This document shows, piece after piece, positions 37,269 through 47,687 of a DNA stretch of 64,000 bases (position 1 is the stretch's first letter; the number at the start of each line of letters is the position of its first letter). This stretch comes from Bifidobacterium panos (GTDB lineage: Bacteria > Actinomycetota > Actinomycetes > Actinomycetales > Bifidobacteriaceae), in contig NZ_JAAIIJ010000003.1 of NCBI RefSeq assembly GCF_012932445.1, positions 167,686 through 231,685 of the forward strand, in the 5' to 3' direction. The notes under the pieces are model-generated. The model saw only the letters and a list, made by a program, of their open reading frames with translations, was not told where the DNA came from and ran no database searches. A program made the position numbers and the translations under genes.

Positions 37269-38645
37269 ATGACGGCCTATCTCAAACGCAAAGCCGACGA
37301 TTATCTTGACCGATGGTTGGCCGACGCAGACCGTAAACCCCTCATCGTCAAAGGGCCTCGCCAAGTAGGCAAAACCGCGACTATCCGCAGATTCGCCGAA
37401 CGGCATTACGACAATCTCGTGGAAATCAATTTCGCAGAGGAACCCAAATATAAGTCCATCACGGCAGACGGATACGACGCTGCGTCGATCATCCGCAACA
37501 TTTCCCTGATCGACCCATCCAAACGCTTCGAGCCTGGCCGCACGCTAATCTTCTTCGATGAGCTGCAGGACCATCCCGACATCGCCACTGCATTGAAGTT
37601 CCTCAAGTTGGACGGACGGTTCGATGTGATTTGCAGCGGATCGATGCTTGGCGTGAATTACAATGCCATCGAAAGCAACAGCGTGGGCTATAAAAGCGAT
37701 TACAACATGCATTCGCTCGACTTCGAGGAATTTCTCTGGGCCAGAGGATATGGAGAAGATACCAGGGAAGATATGCTCAGCTGTCTGTGCGAAGCCCGGC
37801 CGTTCTCCCGCACCCAAATGGACGTGTTCGGCTCGCTGTTTCTGGATTACTGCACGCTCGGAGGCATGCCCGAAGTGGTGTCCACATTCACCGCCAAAAA
37901 CACATTCGAGGGAACCTTGCAACTGCAACGCCAACTGGTGCTGGATTACAGCGAGGACATCCGCAAATACGCGGACGGTATGGATCAGGCGCGCATTCTC
38001 AACGTGTTCAACCACATCCCCGTGCAACTATCCAAGGAAAACAAGAAGTTCCAAATCAGCAAGGTTGCCAGCGGCGCAAGATTCAAAGACTACCGCGGCT
38101 GTGTGGAATGGCTCGAATCCTCGGGAATGACGCTCATCTGTCGGTGCCTGCAATTTCCGCAACTGCCGCTCAAAGGCAACTACGACGAAAACAAATTCAA
38201 GATATATTTCGCAGACAGTGGCCTGTTCGTCTCCATGCTCGACGACGAGGCAAGCGACGACCTGCGCGCAAACCGCAATCTTGGAATATACAAAGGCGCG
38301 CTGTATGAGAGCATTGTGGCCGAGGCACTGTCGAAGTCGGGATATGGCCTGTATTACTTCAAAAAAGACAACTCCACCTTGGAGGAGGATTTTTTCGTGC
38401 GCACCAGAAACCATCTCGTGCCGGTCGAAGCAAAAGCTCGCGGAGGAAAGACAAAATCCATGCGGACGCTTATAGGATCCGGCGCATATCCGGATATCAG
38501 GTTCGGCATCAAACTTTCCGCCGGCAACATCGGCAGCAGCAACCATGTGTTCACCATGCCACATTTCACCGCATTCCTGCTCAGGGACCTGCTCAAGGCT
38601 TACGACGAGGGAACGGCGCCGCTGCTCGACAACCCCGAACGCTGA
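37269..38645 (+). CDS. AAA_14 / DUF4143 ATPase (function unknown)
   Basis: 458 residues from the start at 37269, chosen for the GGAGGGAACC upstream. Walker A is LIVKGPRQVGKTATIRR near residue 30 and Walker B LIFFDELQDHPD near 95. The C-terminal DUF4143 part has DNSTLEEDFFVRTR...LVPVEAKARGGK, a PD-(D/E)xK nuclease-like signature. Such genes are widespread in gut bacteria, often solitary and variable between strains. The role is not established. Neighbours (purT, purC) do not explain it, so it may be an accessory insertion in the purine region. Confidence 0.85.
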   Translation: MTAYLKRKADDYLDRWLADADRKPLIVKGPRQVGKTATIRRFAERHYDNLVEINFAEEPKYKSITADGYDAASIIRNISLIDPSKRFEPGRTLIFFDELQDHPDIATALKFLKLDGRFDVICSGSMLGVNYNAIESNSVGYKSDYNMHSLDFEEFLWARGYGEDTREDMLSCLCEARPFSRTQMDVFGSLFLDYCTLGGMPEVVSTFTAKNTFEGTLQLQRQLVLDYSEDIRKYADGMDQARILNVFNHIPVQLSKENKKFQISKVASGARFKDYRGCVEWLESSGMTLICRCLQFPQLPLKGNYDENKFKIYFADSGLFVSMLDDEASDDLRANRNLGIYKGALYESIVAEALSKSGYGLYYFKKDNSTLEEDFFVRTRNHLVPVEAKARGGKTKSMRTLIGSGAYPDIRFGIKLSAGNIGSSNHVFTMPHFTAFLLRDLLKAYDEGTAPLLDNPER

Positions 38646-38810
38646 AGCGTCCGACGGAACACACCCCGCAAAATCGCACATGGGGTGCCCGGTTGCGCAA
38701 GACGAATAGAAAGCCTGCAGACGGCACAATGTAGCGCGCGGTTGTTATGTTGTAAGCGGCAAGTTCACCTGACTATCTACCTCCTTGTGATTCATAGGGA
38801 AAGGCGAGTA

Positions 38811-39560
38811 ATGGAGAAGTTGGAAAAGCTCTACGAGGGCAAAGCCAAGCAACTGTTCGCTACCGACGATCCGGAGGTGCTCTGGGTCGAATACAAGAAT
38901 TCCGCCACCGCCGGCGACGGTGAGAAAAAAGAGGATTTTGAAGGCAAAGGCCGTCTGAACAACCTCATCACCACCCTGATCTTCTCCCTGCTGAAGGCTC
39001 GCGGCATCGACAGCCACCTCGTCAAGCGCGTGGATGACACGGCGCAGCTGGTGCGCAAGATGACTATGTTCCCGTTGGAAATCGTGTTGCGCAACACGGC
39101 AGCCGGCCATTTCTGCTCGCGTCTCGGCGTCGAGGAGGGCCTCGAGTTCAAGGAACCGGTGCTCGAATACTTCCTGAAGAACGACGATCTGCACGATCCG
39201 TTCGTCAATGACGACGATCTGGTGGTGCTTGACGTGTGCACCCGCGAGGATCTGGCCGAGATCGCCCCGCTTGCGCGTCGCATCAACGAGGCGCTGATTG
39301 ACATCTTCTCTAAGATCGACGTCAAGCTCGTCGATTTCAAAATCGAGATGGGTCGAACCAGCGACGGCACGCTGCTACTGGCCGACGAGATCACCCCGGA
39401 TTCCTGCCGTCTGTGGGATCAGCGCGACAAGTCCGGCAAAGTAGAGCATCTCGACAAGGATCTGTTCCGCCGCGACTTGGGCGACATCATCCCGGCCTAC
39501 GAGGAAATCGAGCGCCGTCTCGCCGCGCTTGCCGAGGCCGAAGGCGTTTGCGTCGAATAA
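38811..39560 (+). CDS. purC: SAICAR synthase PurC
   Basis: Step 7 of IMP synthesis: joins CAIR and aspartate with ATP. 249 residues, beginning [20 protein letters not shown], with the ATP-site [10 protein letters not shown]-type region [19 protein letters not shown], and the [12 protein letters not shown] and [14 protein letters not shown] motifs. The start at 38811 follows GGGAAAGG; an upstream frame from 38685 is not family-like. First gene of the purC-purL-purF-purM-purD run. Confidence 0.97.
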   Translation: MEKLEKLYEGKAKQLFATDDPEVLWVEYKNSATAGDGEKKEDFEGKGRLNNLITTLIFSLLKARGIDSHLVKRVDDTAQLVRKMTMFPLEIVLRNTAAGHFCSRLGVEEGLEFKEPVLEYFLKNDDLHDPFVNDDDLVVLDVCTREDLAEIAPLARRINEALIDIFSKIDVKLVDFKIEMGRTSDGTLLLADEITPDSCRLWDQRDKSGKVEHLDKDLFRRDLGDIIPAYEEIERRLAALAEAEGVCVE

Positions 39561-39623
39561 CGTTTTCGCCGTTCGCCAATCACCTTACGTCAGCAGAAAC
39601 TCAGTGACACGAAGGAGCCAGAC

Positions 39624-42600
39624 GTGGTCTATCGCGTGTATGTGGAGAAAAAAGCCGGTTTTGATATCGAGGCGCGCCAGCTCGCCAACGAGCTGAAGAC
39701 GATTCTGGGCATCAAGTCTCTGACGGGCGTGCGCATCGTCAACCGCTATGATGTGGAGGGCATCGGCGCCGAACTGTTCGAGCAGGCCACCGGGACCGTG
39801 TTCAGCGAGCCGCCGGTCGACAATGTATACACCGATCTGCCTGATTTCGGTGAGGCGCCTGTGTTCGCGGTGGAGTTCCTGCCCGGCCAGTTCGATCAGC
39901 GCGCCGATTCTGCCAGCGAGTGCATCCAGCTCATCTCCCAAGGCGAGCGGCCCACCGTGCGTTCCGCAAAGTTCTACGCGCTTGAGGGGGCGTTGAGCGA
40001 GGCCGACGTTGAGGCCATCAAGCATTACGTCATCAACCCGGTGGAGGCGCGCGAGGCCTCGCTGAGCCCCAGGGAAACGCTGAAAACCCGAGTGCCACAG
40101 CCCGGCAAGGTGGAGGTCATCGAGGGTTTCCGCTCGATGGACGACACGGCGCTTAAGCGCTTCATCGAGACGCGCGGACTGGCGATGGACCTGGCGGATC
40201 TGCAATTCTGCCGCGACTATTTCACGGAAGAGCAGCGCGACCCGACCATCACCGAAATCAAAGTAATCGACACCTACTGGTCCGACCACTGCCGTCACAC
40301 CACATTCGGCACCGAACTTGACGATGTGCAGATTGACGACGCGGCGGTAAAGGCGGCTTTCGACAAGTACCTACAGATGCGCCACGAGCTGGGCCGCGAC
40401 GGCAAGCCGGTGTGCCTGATGGATATGGGCACCATCGGCGCGAAATGGCTCAAGAAGAACGGCGTGTTGACAGGCCTTGACGAAAGCGAGGAAATCAACG
40501 CCTGCACCGTCAAGGTGAAGGTGGATGTGGACGGCGAGATGCAGGACTGGCTGTTCCTGTTCAAGAACGAGACGCACAACCATCCCACCGAAATCGAGCC
40601 GTTCGGCGGCGCAGCCACCTGCATCGGCGGCTGCATCCGCGATCCGCTGTCCGGCCGCTCCTATGTGTATCAGGCGATGCGCGTCACCGGCGCGGGCGAC
40701 CCGACTGTGCCGGTTGCCGACACACTTAAGGGCAAGCTCCCCCAGCGCAAGATCGTCACCACGGCCGCGGCCGGTTATTCCTCATATGGCAACCAGATTG
40801 GCTTGGCGACCGGTCAGGTGAACGAAATCTACCACCCGGGCTATGTGGCCAAGCGCATGGAGGTGGGCGCGGTGGTGGCCGCCACCCCCGCAGATCACGT
40901 GCGTCGCGAAACGCCGGCGCCGACAGACAAGATCGTCCTGCTCGGTGGGCGCACCGGACGCGACGGCATCGGCGGCGCAACGGGCGCTTCCAAGGCACAC
41001 AACGTCGAATCGCTCGAACTCGATGGGGCCGAGGTGCAGAAAGGCAACGCCCCCGTCGAGCGCAAATTGCAACGTCTGTTCCGCCGCGGTGATGCCTGTC
41101 GGCTGATCAAGCGCTGCAACGACTTCGGCGCGGGCGGCGTGTCCGTGGCCGTGGGCGAGCTGGCCGACGGACTGCACGTCGACCTCAATCAGGTGTCCAA
41201 GAAATACGAAGGACTTGACGGCACCGAGCTGGCGATTTCCGAATCCCAGGAGCGCATGGCCGTGGACGTGGCCGCCGAAGACGTGGACGAGTTCCTCGGC
41301 TACGCACGGGAGGAAAATCTCGAAGCGAACGTCATCGCCACCGTCACCGAGGAGCCGCGCATGACGATGGTGTGGAACGGCGAGGCCATCGTTGATCTGT
41401 CTCGCGAGTTCCTGGCCTCCAACGGTGCGCCGAAACACCAGCGGGCGCATGTCGTCGCGCAACAGACCTATGTCATCCCGTGGCCCAAAGGCACGCTGGG
41501 CGAACGCATGCATGCCATGCTCACCGACCTGAATGTGGCCTCGAACAAGGGGCTTTCGGAACGTTTCGACTCCACCATCGGTGCGGGTACGGTGCTGATG
41601 CCGTTCGGCGGGCGCACGCAGCTCACCCCGGTCGAAGCCATGGTCGCCAAGCTGCCGGTGTTCGGCGAGACCACCACCGCTTCGGCGATGGCTTGGGGAT
41701 TCAACCCGTACATCATGGAGAAGAACCAGTTCACCGGCGCGTATCTGTCGGTGGTCGAGTCGCTCGCCAAACTGGTGGCAGCCGGCTTCGAGCATGAGAA
41801 GGCGTACTTAAGTTTCCAGGAGTACTTCGAGAAGCTGCGCGACGAGCCGGAACGTTGGGGCAAACCGATGGCCGCCGTGCTGGGTGCGCTGATGGCTCAA
41901 GTTGATTTGGGCGCAGGGGCCATCGGCGGCAAGGATTCCATGTCCGGCACGTTCGAACAGCTCGACGTGCCGCCTACCTTGATTTCCTTTGCCGTGGCAG
42001 TGGGCGATATGAGACGCGCCACGTCCCCCGAGTTCAAGGGTGCCGGACATCGTGTGATTCGCATCGCGCCGCGTTATGAGGCGGATGGTTTGACACCGGA
42101 TAAGCGCGGCCTGCTTGAGGCGTTCCGCACGGTTGAAGAACTCACCGATTTCGGTGACGCATTGGCAGTGTCCACACCGGGTTACGGCGCCAGTGCCGAA
42201 GCCCTGTTCAAGATGTGCGTGGGCAATCAGTTGGGGATCACGCTGGCCGACAACATTACAGCCGACGATCTGTTCGCTACGGCGTATGGCTCGTTCATCA
42301 TCGAGCTTGCGGACAATGCCAAGGTTCCTGCCGTGTCCAATCTGGTTGAGGTCAACGAGGTCGGCGAGACGACTTCGGATTATCAGTTCGTAGCCGCGGG
42401 CGAGACGCTGGACTTGGCCGAGCTGCAGGAGGCATGGGAAGGCGGCATTGAATCCGTATTCCCCTATCGTTCCACAGCTGACAGCACAGACAGAAACGTC
42501 GAAATCATCTCATTCGACGCTCCGAAGAAAACCGTCTACACCGGCACCGGCGTGGCCAAGCCGCATGTCGTCATCCCCGTGTTCCCGGGCAATAACTGCG

Positions 42601-43358
42601 AATACGATTCCGCCGCCGCTTTCGAGCGCGCGGGCGCGGATGTGAGCACACTCATCGTGAATAACCTCACGCCCGCCGCCGTGGCCGAATCCACCGAGGC
42701 GCTGGCCAAGGAAATCAAGAACAGCCAGATCGTCATGATTCCGGGTGGTTTCTCGGGTGGTGACGAGCCGGACGGCTCAGCCAAGTTCATCACCGCGTTC
42801 TTCCGCGCCCCGGCCGTCACCGAGGCCGTGCGCGACCTATTGCAGAACCGCGACGGCCTGATGCTCGGCATTTGCAACGGTTTCCAGGCGCTTATCAAGC
42901 TCGGCTTGGTGCCCTACGGTGACATCGTGCCAATGAACGACGAATGCCCGACGCTGACGTTCAACACCATCGGACGCCACCAAAGCAGACTTGTGCGCAC
43001 CCGCGTGGCTTCGAACCTGTCTCCGTGGCTCGCGCAAACGCAGGTCGGTGACGAGCACACCATCGCCATCTCCCACGGCGAGGGTCGTTTCGTCGCCTCC
43101 GACGACGTGCTGGCCCAGCTTAAAGCGAACGGTCAAATCGCCACGCAGTACGTGGACGAACACGGTGCGCCCGGCATGGATCTGGACGTGAATCCGAACG
43201 GCTCACTGCTCGCCATCGAAGGCATCACCAGCCCCGATGGCCGCATATTCGGCAAGATGGGTCACTCCGAGCGCTACAGCAACGGCACCTTCGTCAACGT
43301 CCCCGGCGAGCACGACCAGCCCCTGTTCGCCGCCGGCGTCAGCTACTTCGCCGCCTGA
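39624..43358 (+). CDS. purL: FGAM synthase PurL (fused glutaminase)
   Basis: Step 4 of IMP synthesis: converts FGAR to FGAM with glutamine and ATP. 1244 residues with a GTG start (GAAGGAG upstream). It is the large one-chain form: N-terminal PurS-like part, synthetase domain with KNETHNHPTEIEPFGGAATCIGG, and a C-terminal class I glutaminase (LMLGICNGFQALIKLG nucleophile Cys; ISHGEGRFV His). This replaces the separate PurS, PurQ and PurL of many Gram-positives. Gap to purC is 63 bases. Confidence 0.97.
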   Translation: MVYRVYVEKKAGFDIEARQLANELKTILGIKSLTGVRIVNRYDVEGIGAELFEQATGTVFSEPPVDNVYTDLPDFGEAPVFAVEFLPGQFDQRADSASECIQLISQGERPTVRSAKFYALEGALSEADVEAIKHYVINPVEAREASLSPRETLKTRVPQPGKVEVIEGFRSMDDTALKRFIETRGLAMDLADLQFCRDYFTEEQRDPTITEIKVIDTYWSDHCRHTTFGTELDDVQIDDAAVKAAFDKYLQMRHELGRDGKPVCLMDMGTIGAKWLKKNGVLTGLDESEEINACTVKVKVDVDGEMQDWLFLFKNETHNHPTEIEPFGGAATCIGGCIRDPLSGRSYVYQAMRVTGAGDPTVPVADTLKGKLPQRKIVTTAAAGYSSYGNQIGLATGQVNEIYHPGYVAKRMEVGAVVAATPADHVRRETPAPTDKIVLLGGRTGRDGIGGATGASKAHNVESLELDGAEVQKGNAPVERKLQRLFRRGDACRLIKRCNDFGAGGVSVAVGELADGLHVDLNQVSKKYEGLDGTELAISESQERMAVDVAAEDVDEFLGYAREENLEANVIATVTEEPRMTMVWNGEAIVDLSREFLASNGAPKHQRAHVVAQQTYVIPWPKGTLGERMHAMLTDLNVASNKGLSERFDSTIGAGTVLMPFGGRTQLTPVEAMVAKLPVFGETTTASAMAWGFNPYIMEKNQFTGAYLSVVESLAKLVAAGFEHEKAYLSFQEYFEKLRDEPERWGKPMAAVLGALMAQVDLGAGAIGGKDSMSGTFEQLDVPPTLISFAVAVGDMRRATSPEFKGAGHRVIRIAPRYEADGLTPDKRGLLEAFRTVEELTDFGDALAVSTPGYGASAEALFKMCVGNQLGITLADNITADDLFATAYGSFIIELADNAKVPAVSNLVEVNEVGETTSDYQFVAAGETLDLAELQEAWEGGIESVFPYRSTADSTDRNVEIISFDAPKKTVYTGTGVAKPHVVIPVFPGNNCEYDSAAAFERAGADVSTLIVNNLTPAAVAESTEALAKEIKNSQIVMIPGGFSGGDEPDGSAKFITAFFRAPAVTEAVRDLLQNRDGLMLGICNGFQALIKLGLVPYGDIVPMNDECPTLTFNTIGRHQSRLVRTRVASNLSPWLAQTQVGDEHTIAISHGEGRFVASDDVLAQLKANGQIATQYVDEHGAPGMDLDVNPNGSLLAIEGITSPDGRIFGKMGHSERYSNGTFVNVPGEHDQPLFAAGVSYFAA

Positions 43359-43365
43359 CGAGTCC

Positions 43366-43480
43366 TTTGTCATTTCGACCGAACGTCAGCGAGTGGAGAA
43401 ATCTTGTCGGCGGGATAAGAACGCCACCAACAAGATTTCTCGACTGCGCTCACTGCGTTCGCTCCGCTCGAAATGACAAA
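43366..43480. repeat. Dispersed hairpin repeat between purL and purF
   Basis: Outer arms TTTGTCATTTCGA and CTCGAAATGACAAA and inner arms GAGAAATCTTGT and ACAAGATTTCTC fold as one long hairpin. A second copy lies at 57072-57190 and a related short copy is inside the ECF gene (3835-3868). It may stabilise mRNA or terminate transcription between purL and purF. Confidence 0.85.
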
Positions 43481-43591
43481 AACCGATCCGCACGGCACTG
43501 GCCTGAGGGGATAATCGCCCGGCCCGGTATTGTTGCCCCTGATTGGTAGGGTTGAGACGTAGAAACCAGTTGCGCGTAAAGGAGTTCTGGT

Positions 43592-45118
43592 TTGTCCGCT
43601 GAGCTTGAAGACATTCACGAGGAATGCGGCATCTTCGGCGTCTGGGGGCACCCCGACGCAGCCCGACTTACCTACTTCGGCCTTCATGCCCTGCAACATC
43701 GCGGCCAAGAGGGCGCGGGCATCGTCGCGAACGACAACGGCCAGCTCACCGGGCATCGCGGCAAGGGCCTGCTCACCCAAGTGTTCAACGACGAGCGCGA
43801 AATCCAGCGGCTTGCCGGCGACCGCGCCATCGGCCATGTGCGTTACGCCACGGCCGGCTCCGGCGGCAGCGACAACATTCAACCATTCATATTCCGTTTC
43901 CATGACGGAGACATGGCGCTGTGCCACAACGGCAATCTCACCAACTGCCCATCCCTGCGGCGTCAATTGGAAGATGGGGGCGCGATCTTCCACTCGAATT
44001 CCGACACCGAAGTGCTCATGCACCTGCTTCGCCGCTCGTCCCAGCGCACCTTTATGGACAAGCTCAAGGAAGCGCTCAACACCGTGCACGGCGGCTTCGC
44101 CTATCTCATCATGACCACCGACGCGATGATCGGTGCCCTCGATCCGAACGGTTTTCGCCCGCTGTCGCTGGGCAAGATGAAGAACGGCGCCTACGTGCTC
44201 GCCTCCGAAACCTGCGCGTTGGACATCGTGGGTGCCGAGCTGGTGCGCAACATTCGCCCCGGCGAAATCGTGGTGGTGGACGACCACGGCTACAAGATCA
44301 CGCAATACACCAACCAGACGCAGCTGGCCATCTGCTCGATGGAGTTCATCTATTTCGCCCGCCCCGATTCCGATATCTACGGCGTCAACGTGCATTCCGC
44401 CCGCAAGCGCATGGGTGCGCGCCTAGCCGTCGAATCGCCGGTCGACGCCGATATGGTAATTGGCGTGCCGAACTCCTCTCTGTCGGCCGCCTCCGGTTAC
44501 GCCGAGGCCTCCGGCTTGCCGAACGAAATGGGTTTGATCAAGAACCAATATGTGGCGCGCACGTTCATCCAGCCCACGCAGGAATTGCGTGAACAGGGCG
44601 TGCGCATGAAGCTGTCCGCCGTGCGCGGCGTGGTCAAAGGCAAGCGCGTGGTCGTCATCGACGATTCCATCGTGCGCGGCACCACGTCCAAACGCATCGT
44701 GCAACTGCTCAAAGAGGCGGGCGCGGCCGAGGTACATATGCGCATCAGCTCGCCACCACTGAAATACCCATGCTTCTACGGCATCGACATTTCGACCACC
44801 AAAGAACTCATTGCCGCGAAGAAGTCCGTCGATGAAATCCGTGACTTCATCGGCGCTGATTCGCTTGCATTCCTCTCGCTGGACGGTCTGATCGAGTCCA
44901 TCGGCTTGGGTGCGAAAGCCCCGTATGGCGGCCTGTGCGTCGCATATTTTAATGGTGACTACCCCACCGCGCTCGACGATTACGAAAGTGCTTTCCTGAA
45001 GTCGCTCACCCCCGAAGACCGCGTGAGACTGCCTGAATTCGCGCTGTACAAAAGCAAATATGAAGGCAACGAATACCATGCGGGGCCGCCGCAAAGTGAG
45101 CAGCCGCAAGACCAATAG
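43592..45118 (+). CDS. purF: Amidophosphoribosyltransferase PurF
   Basis: First committed step of purine synthesis: PRPP plus glutamine to phosphoribosylamine. 508 residues with a TTG start (AAAGGAG 7 bases upstream). A short propeptide [11 protein letters not shown] precedes the Cys nucleophile of the Ntn glutaminase (CGIFGVWGH). The phosphoribosyltransferase domain has the PRPP motif [16 protein letters not shown], with [12 protein letters not shown] upstream. The C-terminus lies 45 bases before purM. Confidence 0.97.
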   Translation: MSAELEDIHEECGIFGVWGHPDAARLTYFGLHALQHRGQEGAGIVANDNGQLTGHRGKGLLTQVFNDEREIQRLAGDRAIGHVRYATAGSGGSDNIQPFIFRFHDGDMALCHNGNLTNCPSLRRQLEDGGAIFHSNSDTEVLMHLLRRSSQRTFMDKLKEALNTVHGGFAYLIMTTDAMIGALDPNGFRPLSLGKMKNGAYVLASETCALDIVGAELVRNIRPGEIVVVDDHGYKITQYTNQTQLAICSMEFIYFARPDSDIYGVNVHSARKRMGARLAVESPVDADMVIGVPNSSLSAASGYAEASGLPNEMGLIKNQYVARTFIQPTQELREQGVRMKLSAVRGVVKGKRVVVIDDSIVRGTTSKRIVQLLKEAGAAEVHMRISSPPLKYPCFYGIDISTTKELIAAKKSVDEIRDFIGADSLAFLSLDGLIESIGLGAKAPYGGLCVAYFNGDYPTALDDYESAFLKSLTPEDRVRLPEFALYKSKYEGNEYHAGPPQSEQPQDQ

Positions 45119-45163
45119 CTTAAGAAAGCCAACCGAACCAATCCCACCAACAGGAAGGCCACC

Positions 45164-46198
45164 ATGCCCAAAGCATACGAGAACGCCGGCGTGAACGTCG
45201 AAGCCGGTTACGAAGTCGTCAAGCGCATCAAGTCCCATGTGGCGCGCACGAGCCGCCCGGGAGTGCTTGGCGGCATCGGCGGCTTCGGGGGGCTGTTCGA
45301 TCTCGCTTCGCTCGGCTACCGCGAGCCGGTGCTGATTTCCGGCACCGACGGCGTGGGCACCAAGCTGATGGTGGCGAAGATGGCGGGCAAACACAATACC
45401 ATCGGCATCGATTGCGTGGCCATGTGCGTCAATGACATTGCGGCTCAGGGGGCCCAGCCGTTGTTTTTCCTGGATTACATCGCGTGCGGCAAGAACGATC
45501 CGGCATTGCTGGAACAGGTGGTTTCCGGCGTGGCCGATGGGTGCGTGCAAGCCGGGGCCGGTCTGATTGGCGGGGAAACCGCCGAAATGCCGGGCATGTA
45601 TGACGAGGACGAATACGATCTGGCCGGGTTCGCGGTGGGTGCGGCCGAAAAGTCCGCCATCGTGGATGGCTCGGGCATCACACAGGGCGACGTGCTGATT
45701 GGCTTGCCGTCCACCGGCGTGCATTCCAATGGTTTTTCGCTGGTGCGCAAGGCGCTGTTCGTCGACGCCGGCTACACCGTGGATACGCGGCTTGAGGCGC
45801 TCGGCGACGCCACGCTGGGCGACGTGCTGCTCACCCCCACCAAGATCTACGTGAAAGCGCTCGCTCCCCTGTTCAAGGCCGGCGTGGTCAAGGGTGTGGC
45901 GCACATCACCGGCGGCGGCTTCATCGAGAATATCCCGCGCATGATTCCCGATGGTCTGGCGGCCCACATCGAGCTGGGTTCCTGGCCTGTTACGCCGATT
46001 TTCGACGTAATCGAGCAGGCCGGCGCAATCGACCATATGGAGATGTTCAACATCTTCAATATGGGTATCGGCATGGTGTTGGCCGTCGATGCGGCGCGTG
46101 CGGACGAAACGATGCAGCTGCTAGCCGGCAACGGCGAAACCGCCTACAGGATCGGCACCATCGTGAAGAACAACGGCAACGACGTGGAACTCGCGTAA
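45164..46198 (+). CDS. purM: AIR synthase PurM
   Basis: Step 5 of IMP synthesis: closes FGAM to AIR with ATP. 344 residues with [37 protein letters not shown] (ATP loop), [24 protein letters not shown] and [13 protein letters not shown]. All are PurM signatures. It follows purF by 45 bases and precedes purD by 16; each gene has its own AGGAG-type site. Confidence 0.97.
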   Translation: MPKAYENAGVNVEAGYEVVKRIKSHVARTSRPGVLGGIGGFGGLFDLASLGYREPVLISGTDGVGTKLMVAKMAGKHNTIGIDCVAMCVNDIAAQGAQPLFFLDYIACGKNDPALLEQVVSGVADGCVQAGAGLIGGETAEMPGMYDEDEYDLAGFAVGAAEKSAIVDGSGITQGDVLIGLPSTGVHSNGFSLVRKALFVDAGYTVDTRLEALGDATLGDVLLTPTKIYVKALAPLFKAGVVKGVAHITGGGFIENIPRMIPDGLAAHIELGSWPVTPIFDVIEQAGAIDHMEMFNIFNMGIGMVLAVDAARADETMQLLAGNGETAYRIGTIVKNNGNDVELA

Positions 46199-46214
46199 CG
46201 CATAAGGAGACGAT

Positions 46215-47483
46215 ATGGGTCAGAAGGTTCTGGTTATCGGTTCGGGGGCGCGCGAGCACGCCATTGCGCATGCCTTGCAACGGAGCGCGAGCGTCGATGA
46301 GGTGACCGTCGCCCCGGGCAATCCGGGCATGGCGCTCGACGGCATCCGCGTGAGTGCAATCAACCAGTCGAATCATGCGGCGCTCATCGAGTTCGTGAAG
46401 CGCAATGACTACGACTGGGTGTTCGTCGGCCCCGAGGTGCCGCTGATCGAAGGTCTCGTGGACGATTTCGCCGCGGCAGGCATCAAGGCGTTCGGCCCGA
46501 ATAAGGCCGCCGCCCAGATCGAAGGTTCCAAGGACTTCGCCAAGCGGCTCATGGCCCGTCATTGCATCCCCACCGCCGAATATCGCACGTTCGATCAGCT
46601 TGAACCGGCGAAGGCGTATGTGGCAGAACACGGCGCACCGATTGTCATCAAAGCCGACGGCTTGGCGGCCGGCAAGGGCGTCACCGTCGCCATGGATATC
46701 GAGACGGCGAACGCCGCGCTTGACGACATCTTCATCGACCACCGTTTCGGAACGGCCGGCGCAAAGGTCGTCATCGAGGAATTCCTCGAAGGCCAAGAAT
46801 TTTCGTTGATGAGCTTCGTGGATGGCACGCGCTTCTGGCCCATGCCCATCTCGCAGGACCACAAGCGCGCCTACGACAACGACGAGGGGCCGAACACCGG
46901 CGGCATGGGCGCATACAGCCCGGTGCCGCAAATCGGCCGGGACGTGATTGAGCGTGCCATCGAAACCATTGTGCGCCCCACCGTTGAGGCCATGGCCGCC
47001 GAGGGCACGCCATTCACCGGCATTCTGTACGCGGGTCTGATCGCCACCGCAGACGGCCCGAAGGTCATCGAGTTCAACGCCCGGTTCGGAGACCCGGAAA
47101 CCGAAGTGGTGCTGCCCAAGCTCACCTCCGATCTGGGTGCCGGCATCAACGCAACCCTCAACGGCGAAACCCCGGAATTCACTTGGGACAACGACAACGC
47201 CACCCTCGGCGTAGTGCTCGCGGCCGAAGGATACCCCGTTAATGTCGTCAAGGGTGCGCGAATCCCCGAGATTCCGGTCGACGAGGATTCGCACGTGTAC
47301 TATGCCGGCGTGGCCAGCGGCGAAAACGGGCTCGTGGCAAGCTCCGGCCGCGTGCTTCTCGTCGAAACCAGCGCGCCGAGCATCAAGGATGCGCAGAACA
47401 AGGTTTACGAAATCCTCGACAAGCTCGATACCACCGGAATGTTTTATCGTCACGACATCGCCTCAAAAGCGTTGAAGGCGTAG
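46215..47483 (+). CDS. purD: Phosphoribosylamine-glycine ligase PurD
   Basis: Step 2 of IMP synthesis: ATP-grasp ligase joining PRA and glycine. 422 residues with VLVIGSGAREHAIAHALQRS, VTVAPGNPG, IVIKADGLAAGKGVTVAMD and NTGGMGAYSPVP. Last gene of the plus-strand purine cluster; a repeat and a minus-strand terminator follow. Confidence 0.97.
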   Translation: MGQKVLVIGSGAREHAIAHALQRSASVDEVTVAPGNPGMALDGIRVSAINQSNHAALIEFVKRNDYDWVFVGPEVPLIEGLVDDFAAAGIKAFGPNKAAAQIEGSKDFAKRLMARHCIPTAEYRTFDQLEPAKAYVAEHGAPIVIKADGLAAGKGVTVAMDIETANAALDDIFIDHRFGTAGAKVVIEEFLEGQEFSLMSFVDGTRFWPMPISQDHKRAYDNDEGPNTGGMGAYSPVPQIGRDVIERAIETIVRPTVEAMAAEGTPFTGILYAGLIATADGPKVIEFNARFGDPETEVVLPKLTSDLGAGINATLNGETPEFTWDNDNATLGVVLAAEGYPVNVVKGARIPEIPVDEDSHVYYAGVASGENGLVASSGRVLLVETSAPSIKDAQNKVYEILDKLDTTGMFYRHDIASKALKA

Positions 47484-47488
47484 CAATG

Positions 47489-47625
47489 GTGTGTTAGCCG
47501 CGTTGCTCCTCACTCGACGTACCCTCGTACGCCTTCGTTCGGTGCGCCTTGTTACCACACACATTGCTACACCTTTCAACCAAAGGATGTGTTAGCGGCG
47601 TTGCTCCTGAAGTCGACGTAAATAT
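47489..47625. repeat. GTGTTAGC hairpin repeats after purD
   Basis: Two copies of a dispersed element: 47493-47571 (GTGTTAGCCGCGTTGCTCCT, then CGACGTACC and GTACGCCTTCG, TCGGTGCGCCTTG) and a partial copy from about 47588. The same family recurs in the opposite orientation at 50236-50504. Its arms are complementary enough to fold. Confidence 0.82.
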
Positions 47626-47628
47626 ACA

Positions 47629-47662
47629 AATGGACCCGCAGTTCATCAACCGCGGGTCCATT
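47629..47662 (-). terminator. Terminator after the MFS transporter
   Basis: AATGGACCCGC and GCGGGTCCATT arms flank a 12-base loop, followed on the minus strand by TTGTATATTT. It sits 26 bases past the transporter stop. On the plus strand only TTGTATT follows, so use by purD is less certain. Confidence 0.8.
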
Positions 47663-47687
47663 GTATTCGCATAACCGAAGCGAAGCT

